DNA from: Polytrichum commune
Taxonomy: Eukaryota > Streptophyta > Polytrichopsida > Polytrichales > Polytrichaceae
DNA length: 64,000 nt
Assembly (NCBI GenBank): GCA_950295325.1
Contig: OX485807.1
Coordinates: 1,116,501 to 1,180,500 of the forward strand
Reading direction: 5' to 3'
In this document: one piece after another, positions 50,701-62,328 of the stretch
How the letters are laid out: each line of letters starts with the position of its first letter
Position numbering within the stretch: position 1 is the first letter of the stretch
Translations under genes and position numbers: made by a program
The notes under the pieces: model-generated
What the model was told of the DNA's origin: nothing
Databases searched by the model: none
The model's input: the letters and a program-made list of their open reading frames with translations, nothing else

Positions 50701-52507
50701 CATCCAAAGGGACGTGGTAACTCTTCAAAACTTGATTAGCCATGACCTCCGACCACTACTCAACATGCAAGTCAATGCAATGAAAGTGCAACCTGACGAT
50801 TACCACCAAGCATCAAAAAACCGATGCATCTCAACATGATAAGGAGGCATTTAGGTTCAATTTCATATCCAAGTGTGATTCTTATGTTTGATGATGCTAC
50901 ACTGTCCAAGCCAGTCCTCAAAAATCATGTGCACGCCATGGCGGATTGTTTGATGACTATTCTTGAGGATTGCCAAATAAAGTCATTGCTTGATGAGGTG
51001 AAATTGCACACTAATTTAGAGGTAAGTTAGTTGGACAATTATACGGGTGAGTTTCACAGACATGAGGTATATAATGTTGTGGAAGGTAAAGAAGTCAACC
51101 TTGACAACCTCAATTACTCACAATTGCAAAACCTTCAGCAAATTCTGACCAAATACAAAGACACACAACCAATACTTCAAGACACCTCCACTATGCACTT
51201 TGAAGCCACAAATCCAATTGATTCTAAATCTGCCTCCAATTCTAACTTTGACTCTAGTTCAAGAGATTATTTAGGTGTCTAGTTTACCTAAGGAAAACCC
51301 CACCATAATTGGGTAGAGTGTTCAGGAGTTTTGGTAACATAAACATATCCTAAATGGCTAGTTTTTGTTGTTTGCCATAATTCTCAACTTGAACTTCAAT
51401 GTTACAAATTTTCTTGGGTCCACAAAATGTGAAATGAGTTTTTAGCAACAAACTATGGAATTTTTTTCTGATAATCTTGTGTTGCTGCTATGATTCTTCA
51501 AAGCCAAAAGTGACAAAGTCATAAAACGACCAGATAGACCCCAAAATTATGCTAACTATAGAACCTTGAAAATTGCACAGCTTTTGAGCACAGAGTCCAA
51601 TCTCTACTAAATACTAATCTTTTTTGGTGCTCATTCTTAGATCCACAACTACACCACAACACTCAAATATAGGTGTCCAATAAGGAAAAGTGAGAATTGA
51701 AAAGTGTCTGCACATTTAGTGAAAAGTGGCAAGAGGAATCAAAAACTTAGTGTATCTCATAATTTACCATTTCTTTAACCAACTCAACATTAATACAACA
51801 CCAACTATATGTGTGAACAACTAATTTACCTGACACATCTTAAATCAGAGTTGCTCTTGCCACATTATTAAGTTCAAAATAGGTGTATCATTATAGCCTG
51901 ATACAATTTCAGCTTCTGTACTAAAATTGCATATTCAAAAAAAATCCAAAATTTTGTTTGAGATGAGGTCAAGAAATTTCGAACAGCCTAAAAATTGATT
52001 GAGAATGGGATGAGCTTCCTTGATGGCAGTAGAATTTTGTAGTATTTCATAAGATTACACTATACATAGGGATTATCAGTTGTTGGAGATTCTAAGCACT
52101 TTTTCGACCCTAACCTCGCCCAGCCAAAAGAAAGGAAGAGCTCGTGATCACATCATGTCCTTGTACCATTAAGCTTTGCTCTGCATTCCCACTGACCTTG
52201 ATCTAGCTCCCACATTTGAGAAATTGGGAATGCAGCAATTTCTGACACCCCAAATTGCAACCCAATTTTTTTTTGCTACAAAATGAGACAAAGACTATCC
52301 ATAATGGAAAGTCCAGCAAGTGCCTTTTCCTCCCAGGAGAACATCAATGCAGCTTCAGCTCAAATTGGAAGGCCGGTAACCTTGGAAAACAAGCAACGTA
52401 TTTTGAAAGATGTGCAAAGATTACAAATTCATTGAAAAGACGACCTTGAGTCAGAGGAGCTGAGCCTGGGATTGGAAGTGTACAACAAACGATTGGAAGT
52501 TCAAGAA
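47706..52507. other. spacer between convergent genes
   Basis: Contains the 3' flanks of both genes. No clear gene; the best candidate is the broken frame at 50501-51282. A dispersed-repeat piece lies at about 51590-51690. Confidence 0.4.
50501..51282 (+). pseudogene. broken reading frame, unrecognised
   Basis: Three adjoining plus-strand ORFs (50501-50839, 50824-51030, 51031-51282) keep a polar, coding-like composition, e.g. RDVVTLQNLISHDLRPLLNM and LNYSQLQNLQQILTKYKDTQ. The second and third share a frame and are split by one TAG at 51028-51030; the first is shifted. This could be a decayed gene or transposon ORF; I recognise no family. Confidence 0.25.
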
Positions 52508-55500
52508 TCAGCCGCCTGAGTAAGATGGAGAGTATATGGTGAAGGAGTAAAACCCAGCCGCTGTTGTTGATGAAAAAACCAACGTAGCCAACCAAGCTGG
52601 GACCAAAATCAGCAAGAGCCTCCAGTTCACATTCTGCACAAAGTCTCACAAAACTTCAGCTTTATATCCATAAATTAAAGATGTGTACTGTTCCAAAGAG
52701 CTCATGAAACGGTCTGCAAATGAGCCAGTACCAGGAATAACATAGACTTTCAGAACTTCTAGAGAAACTCTGGGACAATCAGAGTCATGTGGGTGGTTAG
52801 CTAAAAGGTGAGATTGAGAGCTTCTGCAGAAAGTCACCCCAAGATATGAAGGGGGAGATCCAACCGCTAGTTACAAATGGGCCAGTTGAGTTTGAGAAAT
52901 AACGGGTTCAAGACTTTAGACAAATCGCTGATCACTTTAGAGGGATCTATGGATTATATCTTGCATTAATGAAGAGAATCTGAAAGATATGAACATATAA
53001 CCAGTTGGACTTGTAAACCAGAAAGATTAACACTTGGACTTGACCTACTTTGCCCTGTTAACTGCAAACAAGCTTTCTTAAGGCTTAAATTAGCATTCTA
53101 AAAGGGTGGGGCAGGGCTAGATACAAACGGCTTTCTAGTCTGTCAAGACTAGGATTGGTGGGCCAAGCTAGACTTGCATAGGCCGAACTAGGATTTTAGG
53201 GTGGTGGGTCCAATTGGTCAGACCTTATTTTAGATCCTGAAGTTCTCTTGAAAAAAATTGGATTGAAGAGGAGGTCCAAGTGTGTCACCCAACATTCCCA
53301 TTTAGGCTCTTGCACAAGAAGCTCTTACGTGCTTTTAAATGAAGAGTACCTAAAAGAGGGACCAAACTCCTAGACAAAAACGTAAAACTCCAAACCAGGT
53401 GATCACCCTCATCCTCACCAACATGCGTGAAATGTATCCTGAAGTGTAGGCAACATTCTTCTTCAGGAGAAACAGCCTGTACTATTGAGATTCAGCTTCC
53501 AAGACAAAAACGCACCTTAGCATTGTCAGCAAGTCCCACTCCGATGACCGACCCAATCAAAATATGTGTCGTTGAAACTGGAAGGTTGGCTCTTGTGGCC
53601 AGTAATCCTATGGCCACTGCAGAAATTTGTGCACAGTAGCCCCTTGATGGTGACATATAGGTAATACCACCCCCTATACAGCGTATAATCTTCCAACCCC
53701 ATAATGCAAAACCACAGCTGACACCAGCCCCACCTAATAATAATACCCATACCTGCACAAATAGTATTACAGTGGTAAGAAATAAAATAAAATAAAATAA
53801 ATTTCCTGAACTTAGTCTTTAAGTTGTAGTAGAGTATCCATCTGTAAAAATCAACCCGATGGATTAATGCAGTCCAAAGTCACCCCAAGTTTATCCTAAT
53901 CAACAGAGAAACACATCTGTAATATTTTCATAAACTTACTGGAACACTGGCATGCGCAGCCAAATCGTCATGGTGATTGTAAAGCTGTAGGATTGAAGCC
54001 AAGGGGTTTAAAATTTCCACAACCTCATTGGATCCATGAGAGAACCTGCAGATAGCAAGAAAAGTCTTCAGTGTGTGATGACACGGTTTACGAGTTCAGT
54101 GGGATAAAATTAAAAATTACAAGAAACAATCAAGCCATCATCAAGGATGAGAGAGTGTACGCGGCAACACAGGCTGTCAAAATTTGAAGGATGATGAAGA
54201 GCTCTTCTGTTTTAGAGTCAAACTTCTCCGCCAGAAAATGCCTCAACTTTGTTGCTTGATCAAAGTCTACGTTCTGCAAATTTCATCAGACATCATCATG
54301 ACCATCAGATCTATATATTTGGCCAATGCCTCATAATACTACAACAACATCTCAGAATTGTTTTTTAAAAATTAGGGTTGTGAGAATATACATGACAGAT
54401 TGTTGATAAGTATAATCTCTTCAAACGATTCAAAACTCTCTGCTTCCTTGACAACTCTTTCCGACTTCGCATCCGTTTGAATGTTGATCGATTCGATGTT
54501 TGACTCAGTAGTTGCTGAAATGTAACCCTAGGTGCACAGGAAGGACCACACTCTACATTGCTTTGTGGGCTTAACCCAGTTTCCTCTTCATCAGCCTCAT
54601 AAACGGTCTCCAACACGTGGCGCTCTGCAAATTGCTTGAGGAGAACATCAGCTGCTTTCTCTAAGTCATCTTCCGAATCCTTTCTTACGTTCTCTTGATT
54701 TTCATTCCCTTGGCCATCTCCCATGTCTTTGAAACTGGTGTCTGGTGTCGGCCTTGATTCTATCTTGTTACTTGTACGCATACGACTTACGCCCAGTAGA
54801 ATAATTATAACCTATAACCCAAACAAAAATAACAGCAAGTTGCTCCAGGTGAGCTTCAACACCAATCTGACTTTTCTCTACCTTCCAACTCTCACTCTGC
54901 CCAACACTTGAATTGGAGAAAATTATTTGCAGCTCGTTCCTGCTTTCAAGCCCCATCACCACCACACATTGGAGACTGCTGTATATCTCTGCCTAAAATT
55001 CAGCTTCCATGTCATCTTTCAAAAGGTTGCAACCAGCCGCATGATGACATGTGGCACTTCTTGGGGCAAAAACAATTTTCTCTGCCTCATCTGACTCACA
55101 CGTAGGGTAGATAGTTCAAATTTACTTATACTGAAACCCAGCCAGCATGGGAGGACCAAATCTGTCAACCAAGGTAATACAAATCTCCTTTCGACCCCAC
55201 ATTTGTCAACAATGTCTCTGATTATACTACTTGTTCAGTTAGCCAAGTCCACATCTACAAACGGGGAGATCCGACAGGTAGTTACAAATGGGCCGGTCGA
55301 GTTTGAGAAATAACTGGTTTAAGTTCAAGACTTTAGGCAAATCACTGATCATTTTAGAGAAATCTATAGACTATACCTTAATTTTATAAAGGAAAACCAA
55401 AAGAGATCAACATGTAACCAGTTGGACTTGGAAACAGTTGGATCTCAGCTGATTCTGCCCAAAATCTCCCCAGAAAAGTTTAACTTACAAGGGTAAGAAG

Positions 55501-58202
55501 GATTGCAATGACGCTTCCAATTCCAGCTATTAGAAACGCTTGACCCACTCCCATGCTCTTCAAGGAGGCTCCTGGTGTTCCCTGTTTGCAATTTAAAATA
55601 CTTCAGATACCCTTAACCCAACATCAGTCCAACTTCACAGAGAGCATAATCCGACTCCAACTATCCTTATGGCAGATTGAAATTGAAAGTCACACATGCT
55701 AGGTCTCTGATGAAGAGACCCAATTAAATACAAATAAATGTTCCATGTTCACATTGTAAAAGAAACTCACCCTGTAGATTATGAATAGAAGAAGAACCAA
55801 CACCGTAACTCCATAATAGAGAGGAAGAGCTCGCAACACTAGTTTCTCGGAACTAGGTGATTTTAAAAGAGCCAATTTTGTGAACCCAAAAAGAGCAAAT
55901 GACACCAACCCAGCGATCACCGGAGCTATTATCCATGACAAAATGATGCCTAAGACGCCACCAAGATGCAATCTGGTGCTTGTCTGTACACCCACAAGAT
56001 GGCATTTGTTATTTGATTGTAGCGAGAAACCTTCACTCGTTCCTGCCACAGACTCCGCTAAAGACTCTTAAAAGTAAGCAGGTCTCTTTCATTTACTTCT
56101 CCTGATCAGACAGCTAAATTTGAGTGGTGTGTGGTTAGGTGTGGATCTAAGAACAGACACCAAAAAGGCACCATGTGTTTAAAAGAGATTGATCTACGTG
56201 CTCATAAAGTTTCATAACTATTCTAGATTCAATAGTCAACATAACCGGGGGGGCCTATAGGATTATCTAAGAAGAAAGAGAATCTTCACTTTGGTAACGA
56301 ACAAGATATTCATATGAACTCCAAAAATTATGAGAAAAATGGCTACAGCCTTGATTTGCATATCTCGTCCTACTCGTGTGTTTGATATCCTACAAAAAGT
56401 GGACTAATAGAAAAATGGAACTATTTAAGACCTGTCTACCTTACAGACACATTGCTGTATCACAGAATATTACAATTTTGCCAGGAGAGAGAGTGCCCTG
56501 AAAATACCTTGTTCCAATAAATTGATGTAAACCCTTGCCCACCTAGGGAGACACCAATAATGGCTCCTAAAATCACAAGCATCGATGACACGGGGATCTC
56601 CCACCACGTCGCTAGCGCAAGGTAGAGTGCTGCACCCATCCATCATTCAAAAAACAACATCAGATACTTCATTCCCACATTCAATGTCAGAATAGTTGCT
56701 GAACTTATTTGTCGACATTGGAATTGCATTGCTAAATTGGATGTTCGTGTACATGAAATAGAGAGAAACAAATAGAGGAATATCCCCAAGAGTGCAATCG
56801 TGTAACACAAGGTACATACTTGCCACCAAAATTGCAATGAAGAGGCCCCACATTAGAAGTGTCCCATCCACAGGAACTTCCTTTAACACCTGTGAAGAAG
56901 AGCCACATAAATGATAAGATTCAGCAGAAATCTCTCCTGCAAAATGATATATCTCTCTGCTTCCAGTTGTATAATCGACAATGTAAACCCTAGAAATCCA
57001 AACTCCTAGTACCCTTCCCTGTTGCACCACTATTTGCCCTCATTTTGTACTGAATTTGACTAGGTAAAAGAGAGAAGCTGTACTGTGGATTGAAATGTGT
57101 CAATTGTTCGATCTCCCAGTAAAGCAGCACCTGTAATCTCCATGACTGCTGCAAGACACACCGCAACCACCATTGACAGTGCCTTGGACCCCACCGTCGT
57201 CCCAAACTGCACCGAGTTGACATTTGAATGTTATCAACAACAAAGTCCATCTCACAAATCAATAACATGTCGACCTGCTGTCTGCATAGCCTAACGAGTT
57301 TCCACATGCAAAGAAACATCCAACCCCAAACATTTCTTTTGTTGAAGGCTGTGCTTAATCCTGACAGATCAATGTAGGGGCAAGCTCGGTACCGAAGTTG
57401 CAACATCGACATGTCCACCTGACCTGCTTTGTATATTTACCTAATGAGCTTCCACATGCACGGAGACTGTGATTAACCCTGACAGATCAATTTATGGCTA
57501 AGCTCAGTTACCGAAGTTGCATTACCTAACAAGTTTCCACCTGCACAGACCTAACAATCTTTGGGAGACTCTCAACCCTGACATCAATCGAGGACACGAT
57601 CGGTCACCGAAGTTGCAACATCGATATGTGGACCTGCTCTGCATAATTACCTAACGAGTCTCCACATGCAAAGACACCGAAACCTAAAAAAATTGGAGAC
57701 TCTAAACCCTGACAGATCAATTGAGGGCAAGATCAGTTACCGAAGTTTCAACATCAACATGTCCATCTGCCCTACATAATTACCTAACGAGTTTCCAAAT
57801 GCAGACACCGAAACCTAACAATTTTTTGGAGACTCTAAACCCTGCCAGATTAATTGAGGGGAACATCAGATCAGTTACCGAAATTGCAACATCGTTGGCG
57901 CCGACGGCCAATGACCAAGCAAAGGTGATCAAGACCCCCACAATGGGAATCCATCGGTACACCGGCGTCCACCGAGACCCAGCAGCAGCAACAGTAGAAG
58001 AGAGTGGAGATGGCGATAGTCCTAGATTAAGAGCCGATGGGGCTGAAACGAAATGCGTGGGGGAAGGGGCTGGGATCCACGTGCTTAAACCCATGGCTGA
58101 AGGGGCCGGAGCCCATGTATGGTGGTTGGGATGCGGTGCCAGCAATGAAGCTGCTGCTCGAAGCCATGGAGCAGCAGCTGTGGACCTCACTGCCCTTGGC
58201 AT
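52508..58202 (-). CDS. PiT-family (SLC20/PTB-type) inorganic phosphate transporter, divergent signature
   Basis: Eleven exons on the minus strand: 57879-58202, 57084-57206, 56820-56889, 56508-56629, 55771-55983, 55489-55581, 54392-54811, 54161-54273, 53940-54045, 53516-53752, 52508-52633. Phases agree throughout; product about 648 aa. Two homologous halves flank a large hydrophilic loop (about residues 325-470), as in eukaryotic Na+- or H+-coupled PiT symporters. Half 1 has GANDVA (101-106) then FGTTVGSKAL. Half 2 has SPSRGYCAQ and PVSTTH (586-591). Other family signatures are changed: the half 1 PVSTTH equivalent is PVSSML (185-190), and the half 2 GANDVANA equivalent is GSNEVVEI (497-504). 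The Ala-rich N-terminus may start at residue 1 or at Met37. The overall pattern (two halves, central loop, SPSRG) fits PTB/SLC20 rather than plastid PHT2. Transport activity cannot be assumed given the changes. Confidence 0.9.
52634..53515 (-). other. PiT intron 10 with a GGGGAGA-family repeat
   Basis: GT-AG intron of 882 bp. About 52848-53050 is a GGGGAGA-family copy (GGGGGAGATCCAACCGCTAG). Confidence 0.7.
55263..55471. mobile_element. GGGGAGA-family MITE-like repeat, best-preserved copy
   Basis: 209 bp with short inverted ends GGGGAGAT and ATCTCCCC. Internal blocks GTTTGAGAAATAACTGGTTT, AAGTTCAAGACTTTAGG and CCAGTTGGACTTGGAAAC are shared with copies near 16.7, 21.0, 21.5, 23.9, 52.9 and 60.9 kb. 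It lies in PiT intron 6. Confidence 0.7.
56100..56430 (-). repeat. dispersed-repeat copy in PiT intron 4
   Basis: Blocks AACAGACACCAAAAAGGCAC, GAATCTTCACTTTGG and GATATTCATATGAACTCC match, in opposite orientation, the copies in PHO1 intron 9 and the 44.6-kb gene. Confidence 0.65.
57250..57878 (-). repeat. PiT intron 1 tandem repeat carrying copies of the exon 1 splice donor
   Basis: About five units of about 98-140 bp. Each has plus-strand GTTACCGAAGTTGCAACATC-like sequence (near 57386, 57503, 57601, 57733 and the genuine site at 57873), ACCTAACGAGTTTCCACATG and AACCCTGACAGATCAAT. On the minus strand each unit carries GATGTTGCAACTTCG followed by GTAAC, GTGAC or GTACC, a copy of the exon 1 end GATGTTGCAATTTCG|GTAACT. 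Confidence 0.85.
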
Positions 58203-59237
58203 TTGCAGCTGCTATAATCGAAGCTGCCTTAACCTCTTCAAAGAATACAACTTCGAATACCCGCACTAAGGTCCGCACTAATCGGTATGTCTCTCCTCCG
58301 TCACCAAGCTCGCCTCGTTCCTTCTTCCTTACAATGCCCTGAATTCATTCGAACCCCATGTGCAAAGTGTCCAACACTGCAAATAAGTTGTCGTGACCAC
58401 TGATTCGTGTGATCAACCTCCCTTCCAGATTTTTGATCATAACACTGCAAACCTTTCTTCAACTTCTACCTCCTCGTCTGCTACCACTCGCATTCACAAA
58501 CAGCGTGGCTCACCTAATCCTGATTTCAACACATTTTCCAACTTCAGGCCGCACAAGGTTCGGACAAATCGGTATTTCTCTCCTCGTTCACCAAGCTCCT
58601 CTCCTTTTTCGTTCCTTTTCTTACACTGCCCTAGATTCGAACCCCAAACAAACCTGTTCTTGTGACAAGTGCTTTCTGGTGGTGGTGGCGACCATAACAC
58701 TTGCAAACCTTTCTTCAACCTTCACCTCCTAATCTGCTACAATTTGCATCCACAAATTGCGTAGCTCACCTAACCCTGATTTTCAACACATTTGCCAACT
58801 TCAAACCGCTTAAAATTTGGACAAATCGGTATGTCTCTCCTCCGTCACCAAGCTCCTCACTCTTCTTGCCCTGCACTAGATTCGAACCCCATACAAGTAT
58901 GTTCAAGTGACCGCTGCTTCCTTTACTCAATCAACCTCCCACTTCCAGATTTCTGGAGATGGTGGCCATAATCTCAATCCCAAACTTAACCTCTTCTTTT
59001 GCCACCACTCGGATGCACAACCTGGATGCCAACTAACTTAAACCCTCGTTTTCAACAAATTTTCGACTTCTAAGCAATCCAGATTGATTTATAAGATCCC
59101 TTGTGATCACCATTTGCACAGACTCCTTCTCCACATGTGCCCGGCTGCCTTAATTCTAGAACAAAATTGCATCTAACTCTTTTCTAAAAATTACAATGAT
59201 GTCCACAAGAGGTGTCCCAAACGGTTTCTATCAAGAC
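58203..59237 (-). repeat. PiT 5' flank with 260-290 bp tandem repeats
   Basis: AATCGGTATGTCTCTCCTCC-like blocks lie near 58279, 58567 and 58823 (spacing about 288 and 256 bp). Each is followed by TCACCAAGCTC, CTGCCCT and GATTCGAACCCCA. The repeats probably overlap the PiT promoter or 5' UTR. Confidence 0.8.
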
Positions 59238-60500
59238 CTAGTATAGTGGTAGCAGGGAAGAAGAGTGACTGCGCCACAGAACCTCGTTGAGATTTTCGAG
59301 GTTGAGAGCAGTGAGAGATGAGCGCCACCTCCTGCCTCTACTGAATTTCAACATCAATTTCTCCGATTTTTTGTTTAACCGACAACCAACCCACTCCAGG
59401 AAGTGCCAGTCTGAGGAACGCTGCAAAATTTAGGAAAGTGCTTCCAACAAAAAGGATTGCTAAAGGATTTCAACAAATTAGGTGGTAATTAAGAGAAGTC
59501 CTTGCAGCAGGGTTATAAGGTAGGCTTCCGAAGCCGAGTCCCCAGGCTTCCACCCTTGCAAGCAGATGCATGATGCCCATTCAATTGGCAGCCAGCTGCT
59601 CAGATTGAACCGTTCAACACGCATTGAGGTCTTCTGCAGCTACTACTACTTACAAAGATGCATCCCACACCCACACTCTTACTCCAACTCAGCACCTTTG
59701 ACAAACCATAAAACTTAATACATACATCGGAGGAGGATCTCAGGGACTGGTTGGAAGCGGCATCGCAGGTTTCAGGCGTTGACTTCTGTGGTATTGGAGG
59801 TTTGAAGAAAGTCGCTTGAATTACCTGCCTTAAAACTGATGATTCACTAATTTAATCCTGTGAACTTAGCCCCAGCCCACCACAACCTGGGACAAACTTA
59901 GGCGGTACCGCCAAATCTCATATTCCTCAAAATGGCTCCAAGTAAGTAGATCAAACACTATTCCTTGAACCGAATCACCTGTACTAAGTTACAAATGACA
60001 TCAACATCATCATCAACATCAATAGGGTACTGACCATGAATATGAGGACTGCAGGAATGGTGGCCATTGAAAGAATCTTTGGCACCCACCACCTAACTCC
60101 AAAAACAACGACAATCTCAAAAACATCAAAGTACCAAACTGCAACAATTACCAGACTGACAATCGACTGGGTGATGGTAACAACAAAAACCTGCTTGCCA
60201 GGAACAAATAGACTGCCAGATCTGCACACTGGGAAGGTTAATTAATTAATTAATTAAATTACCAAAAAAAAAGTACTTAGTTGCTAACTGAAGTTAGTAA
60301 TCAAGTGGATTGACTATCATTAGTTCCCAAACCATAAAAGGCGGCCACCTTACAATTACACCAAGAGTCTCCCGAACTACAGAAGTTATTAGTATACTAA
60401 CCTTCTGTACCTCTCAAAAACACAGGATCCACACATAACTTACTGCATTTATGTCACTCAACAACCACTTGATGATCCTCCACCCACTATCAACATGAGC
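59238..60500 (-). other. possible exons of an unidentified membrane protein
   Basis: On the minus strand a stretch at about 60035-60222 after GTGTGCAG encodes a hydrophobic segment (SGSLFVPGKQVFVVTITQSI, later VVVFGVRWWVPKIL) and ends at a GTCAGT donor. A later open stretch from 59420 to stop 59238 follows TTTTGCAG. An upstream stretch near 60435-60494 (QAHVDSGWRIIKWLLSD) ends in GTAAGT, but its phase does not fit the next exon. There is no start codon and no recognised family. It may be a gene fragment or chance. Confidence 0.25.
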
Positions 60501-60680
60501 CTGCCTACAAAACAGTAAAAAACGAGATTTCTAGGCGTCTCCCCTTACACCCAAAACTGCAACATTTACCCAAGCGGCGGTGACGTGTGAGAAATTGATG
60601 ATGGGAGTACTGACGAGTGTCATCAAGGACTGATCTGGGGCCAATTTCCACGAAAATGACTAAAATTGGACACAACAAAA

Positions 60681-60762
60681 CGTCAACTGCAGGATTTGAA
60701 CCTGCGCGGGGAAACCCCAGCAGATTTCGAGTCTGCCGCCTTAACCACTCGGCCAAATTGAC
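60681..60762 (-). tRNA. trnS-CGA: tRNA-Ser(CGA)
   Basis: 82 nt on the minus strand. The acceptor stem GTCAATT pairs with AGTTGAC (one G-U), followed by discriminator G. D-arm GGCCGAGTGGTTAAGGC; anticodon stem-loop GCAGA CTCGAAA TCTGC with anticodon CGA; long variable arm TGGGGTTTCCCCG, typical of class II serine tRNAs; T-arm GCAGGTTCAAATCCTGC. A TTTTG run follows directly, serving as RNA polymerase III terminator. No intron and no encoded CCA, as in nuclear genes. Confidence 0.96.
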
Positions 60763-61404
60763 GACTTGTGTGATTTATTGTGATTGAGCACAATATAAAC
60801 GTGTCTTGATTCCATGCCACACTCCTGAGCCCTCGCTGTAGTTTCTCTTAAAAGCATCCCAACTAGAAAACCCTAACGCCAAACACACTATATAATACTT
60901 TACATCTTTGGAGAGCCTACCCAATGAACCGGTTGAGTTTGAGAAATAACCAGTTGAAAGTTTGAGAGTTCCAGAGAATTATCGATCGTTTAGAGGAATC
61001 TATGGAATGTATTTTGAGTTTATAAAGGAAAAAAAAAAAGGATTTTGACCGATGTCGTCCAAATATCTCCCTAGACCTACCAACATGGGTGGGGTTGCTC
61101 ATCATGAGTCAAAGTCCGCCAAAGCCTAGGCATACCTTGCCATAACTAGGGAGCAATTTATAACACAATGGCACCTATTACCTGACACGTGATAAAGTAA
61201 TACATCATAGCATCTAATATTAAAGTAATATCTTGGCGGGTTGGAGGAGGGTCGTTGTAAGAGTCATTTGTGGCAGGGGAAGATCCGCACTATATAGGGA
61301 TCGGATCTAACTTGGGGGGGACTAGTGGAGCTCACTTTATGCCATTACCACAACTTGTGATGGCGTTGGTGCATCCCATATTGGCTCTAGGGGGGATGCT
61401 CTTA
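60763..61404. other. spacer with a GGGGAGA-family copy
   Basis: About 60925-61072 is a diverged copy (ACCGGTTGAGTTTGAGAAAT to CCAAATATCTCCC). A terminal-like GGGGGGATGCTCTTA at 61390-61404 suggests the end of another TTA-duplicating element. Confidence 0.5.
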
Positions 61405-61977
61405 GGGCCCTTTTAAACTAGAAACGTTGAAGGAGGTGTGAAAGAGGTTAGAAGGATGGTGTTTTCAAATAAGTGTGACCCTACATGTGAGAGCTCAAAG
61501 ATTGCAGTGAGAGTTTGAAAAAAGGAACCAAAATCTTATTGGCTGAAGGGAGCCCCTTACACTCACTTTCTTAACCCACGTCCACTTGACATTTGAACCG
61601 TCAAGTTGAGAGGTTGAATTATTTAACTTACATAGCGTGCAATTATCATTAGAACATGCTTTCATGCATCCCTTGTGAGATGCCTATGACAAACTCTCAG
61701 TCAAAATTGGAAGTTTAAGAATGTTTGAGAGTTTGAGCTCAAGTTTACATTCGGGGCTTAAACCAATGGGCTTTCAAGCATTCTTTCGCTTAACTCAAGT
61801 TTATCTTTCTTAAAATACCCCACTCCACATTGCTCACATTATTGAGAGCCTGTTAAATGGCCAAGGCTTGATCAATAGTTTGAGCTTTGTGATGAAAGCC
61901 CATAAAATCCAAGTTTGAAGACTTGTAATTTTCAAACTCGGGCTCGCAAGTTGTGCATTCTAGTGGAAAAAGGGAGC
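61405..61977. mobile_element. MITE with TTA duplication (GGGCCCTTTT ends)
   Basis: 573 bp, left GGGCCCTTTTAAACTAGAA, right TTCTAGTGGAAAAAGGGAGC, TTA at 61402-61404 and 61978-61980. A relative lies in the GT47 intron near 600-770. Confidence 0.68.
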
Positions 61978-61989
61978 TTAATTTCACTA

Positions 61990-62326
61990 CACTAAATAGG
62001 TAGATTAGTGTTAGATGAAGATTAGTGTTAGATGCAATAGTTACCTAAAACACTAATTTTCAACTGATATTACAATTAGTGTTTGAATAGGGTTCAAACA
62101 AATTATACCTTTTACGAGGTTCTCATATTCTTCTTCCTTTAATTCTTCATTCCAAGATTTACAAAATATCATCTAACACTAAATGCGCTCATGTAAATAT
62201 TTAAAGTTACTACTTGGTACAAATAGTGTTAGAGTTGACATTTAGTGTTCTAACACTATAGAGACAATTTACATTTAGCATTTTCGTCGACTATTAGTGT
62301 TTCCAACACTAATCTACCTTTTAGTG
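61990..62326. mobile_element. CACTAAA-ended MITE-like element
   Basis: 337 bp, inverted ends CACTAAATAGGTAGATTAGT and AATCTACCTTTTAGTG, flanked by TA at 61988-61989 and 62327-62328. The interior repeats TTAGTGTT in both orientations many times. Confidence 0.68.
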
Positions 62327-62328
62327 TA

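Noticed and set aside
57721-58269. 182-codon plus-strand ORF
   Set aside because: Antisense to PiT exon 1 and its intron repeat; the minus frame encodes the GANDVA motif.
61990-62326. CACTA (En/Spm) superfamily assignment
   Set aside because: The ends begin CACTA, but the flanking duplication is a TA dinucleotide and no 3-bp duplication is present; class left open.
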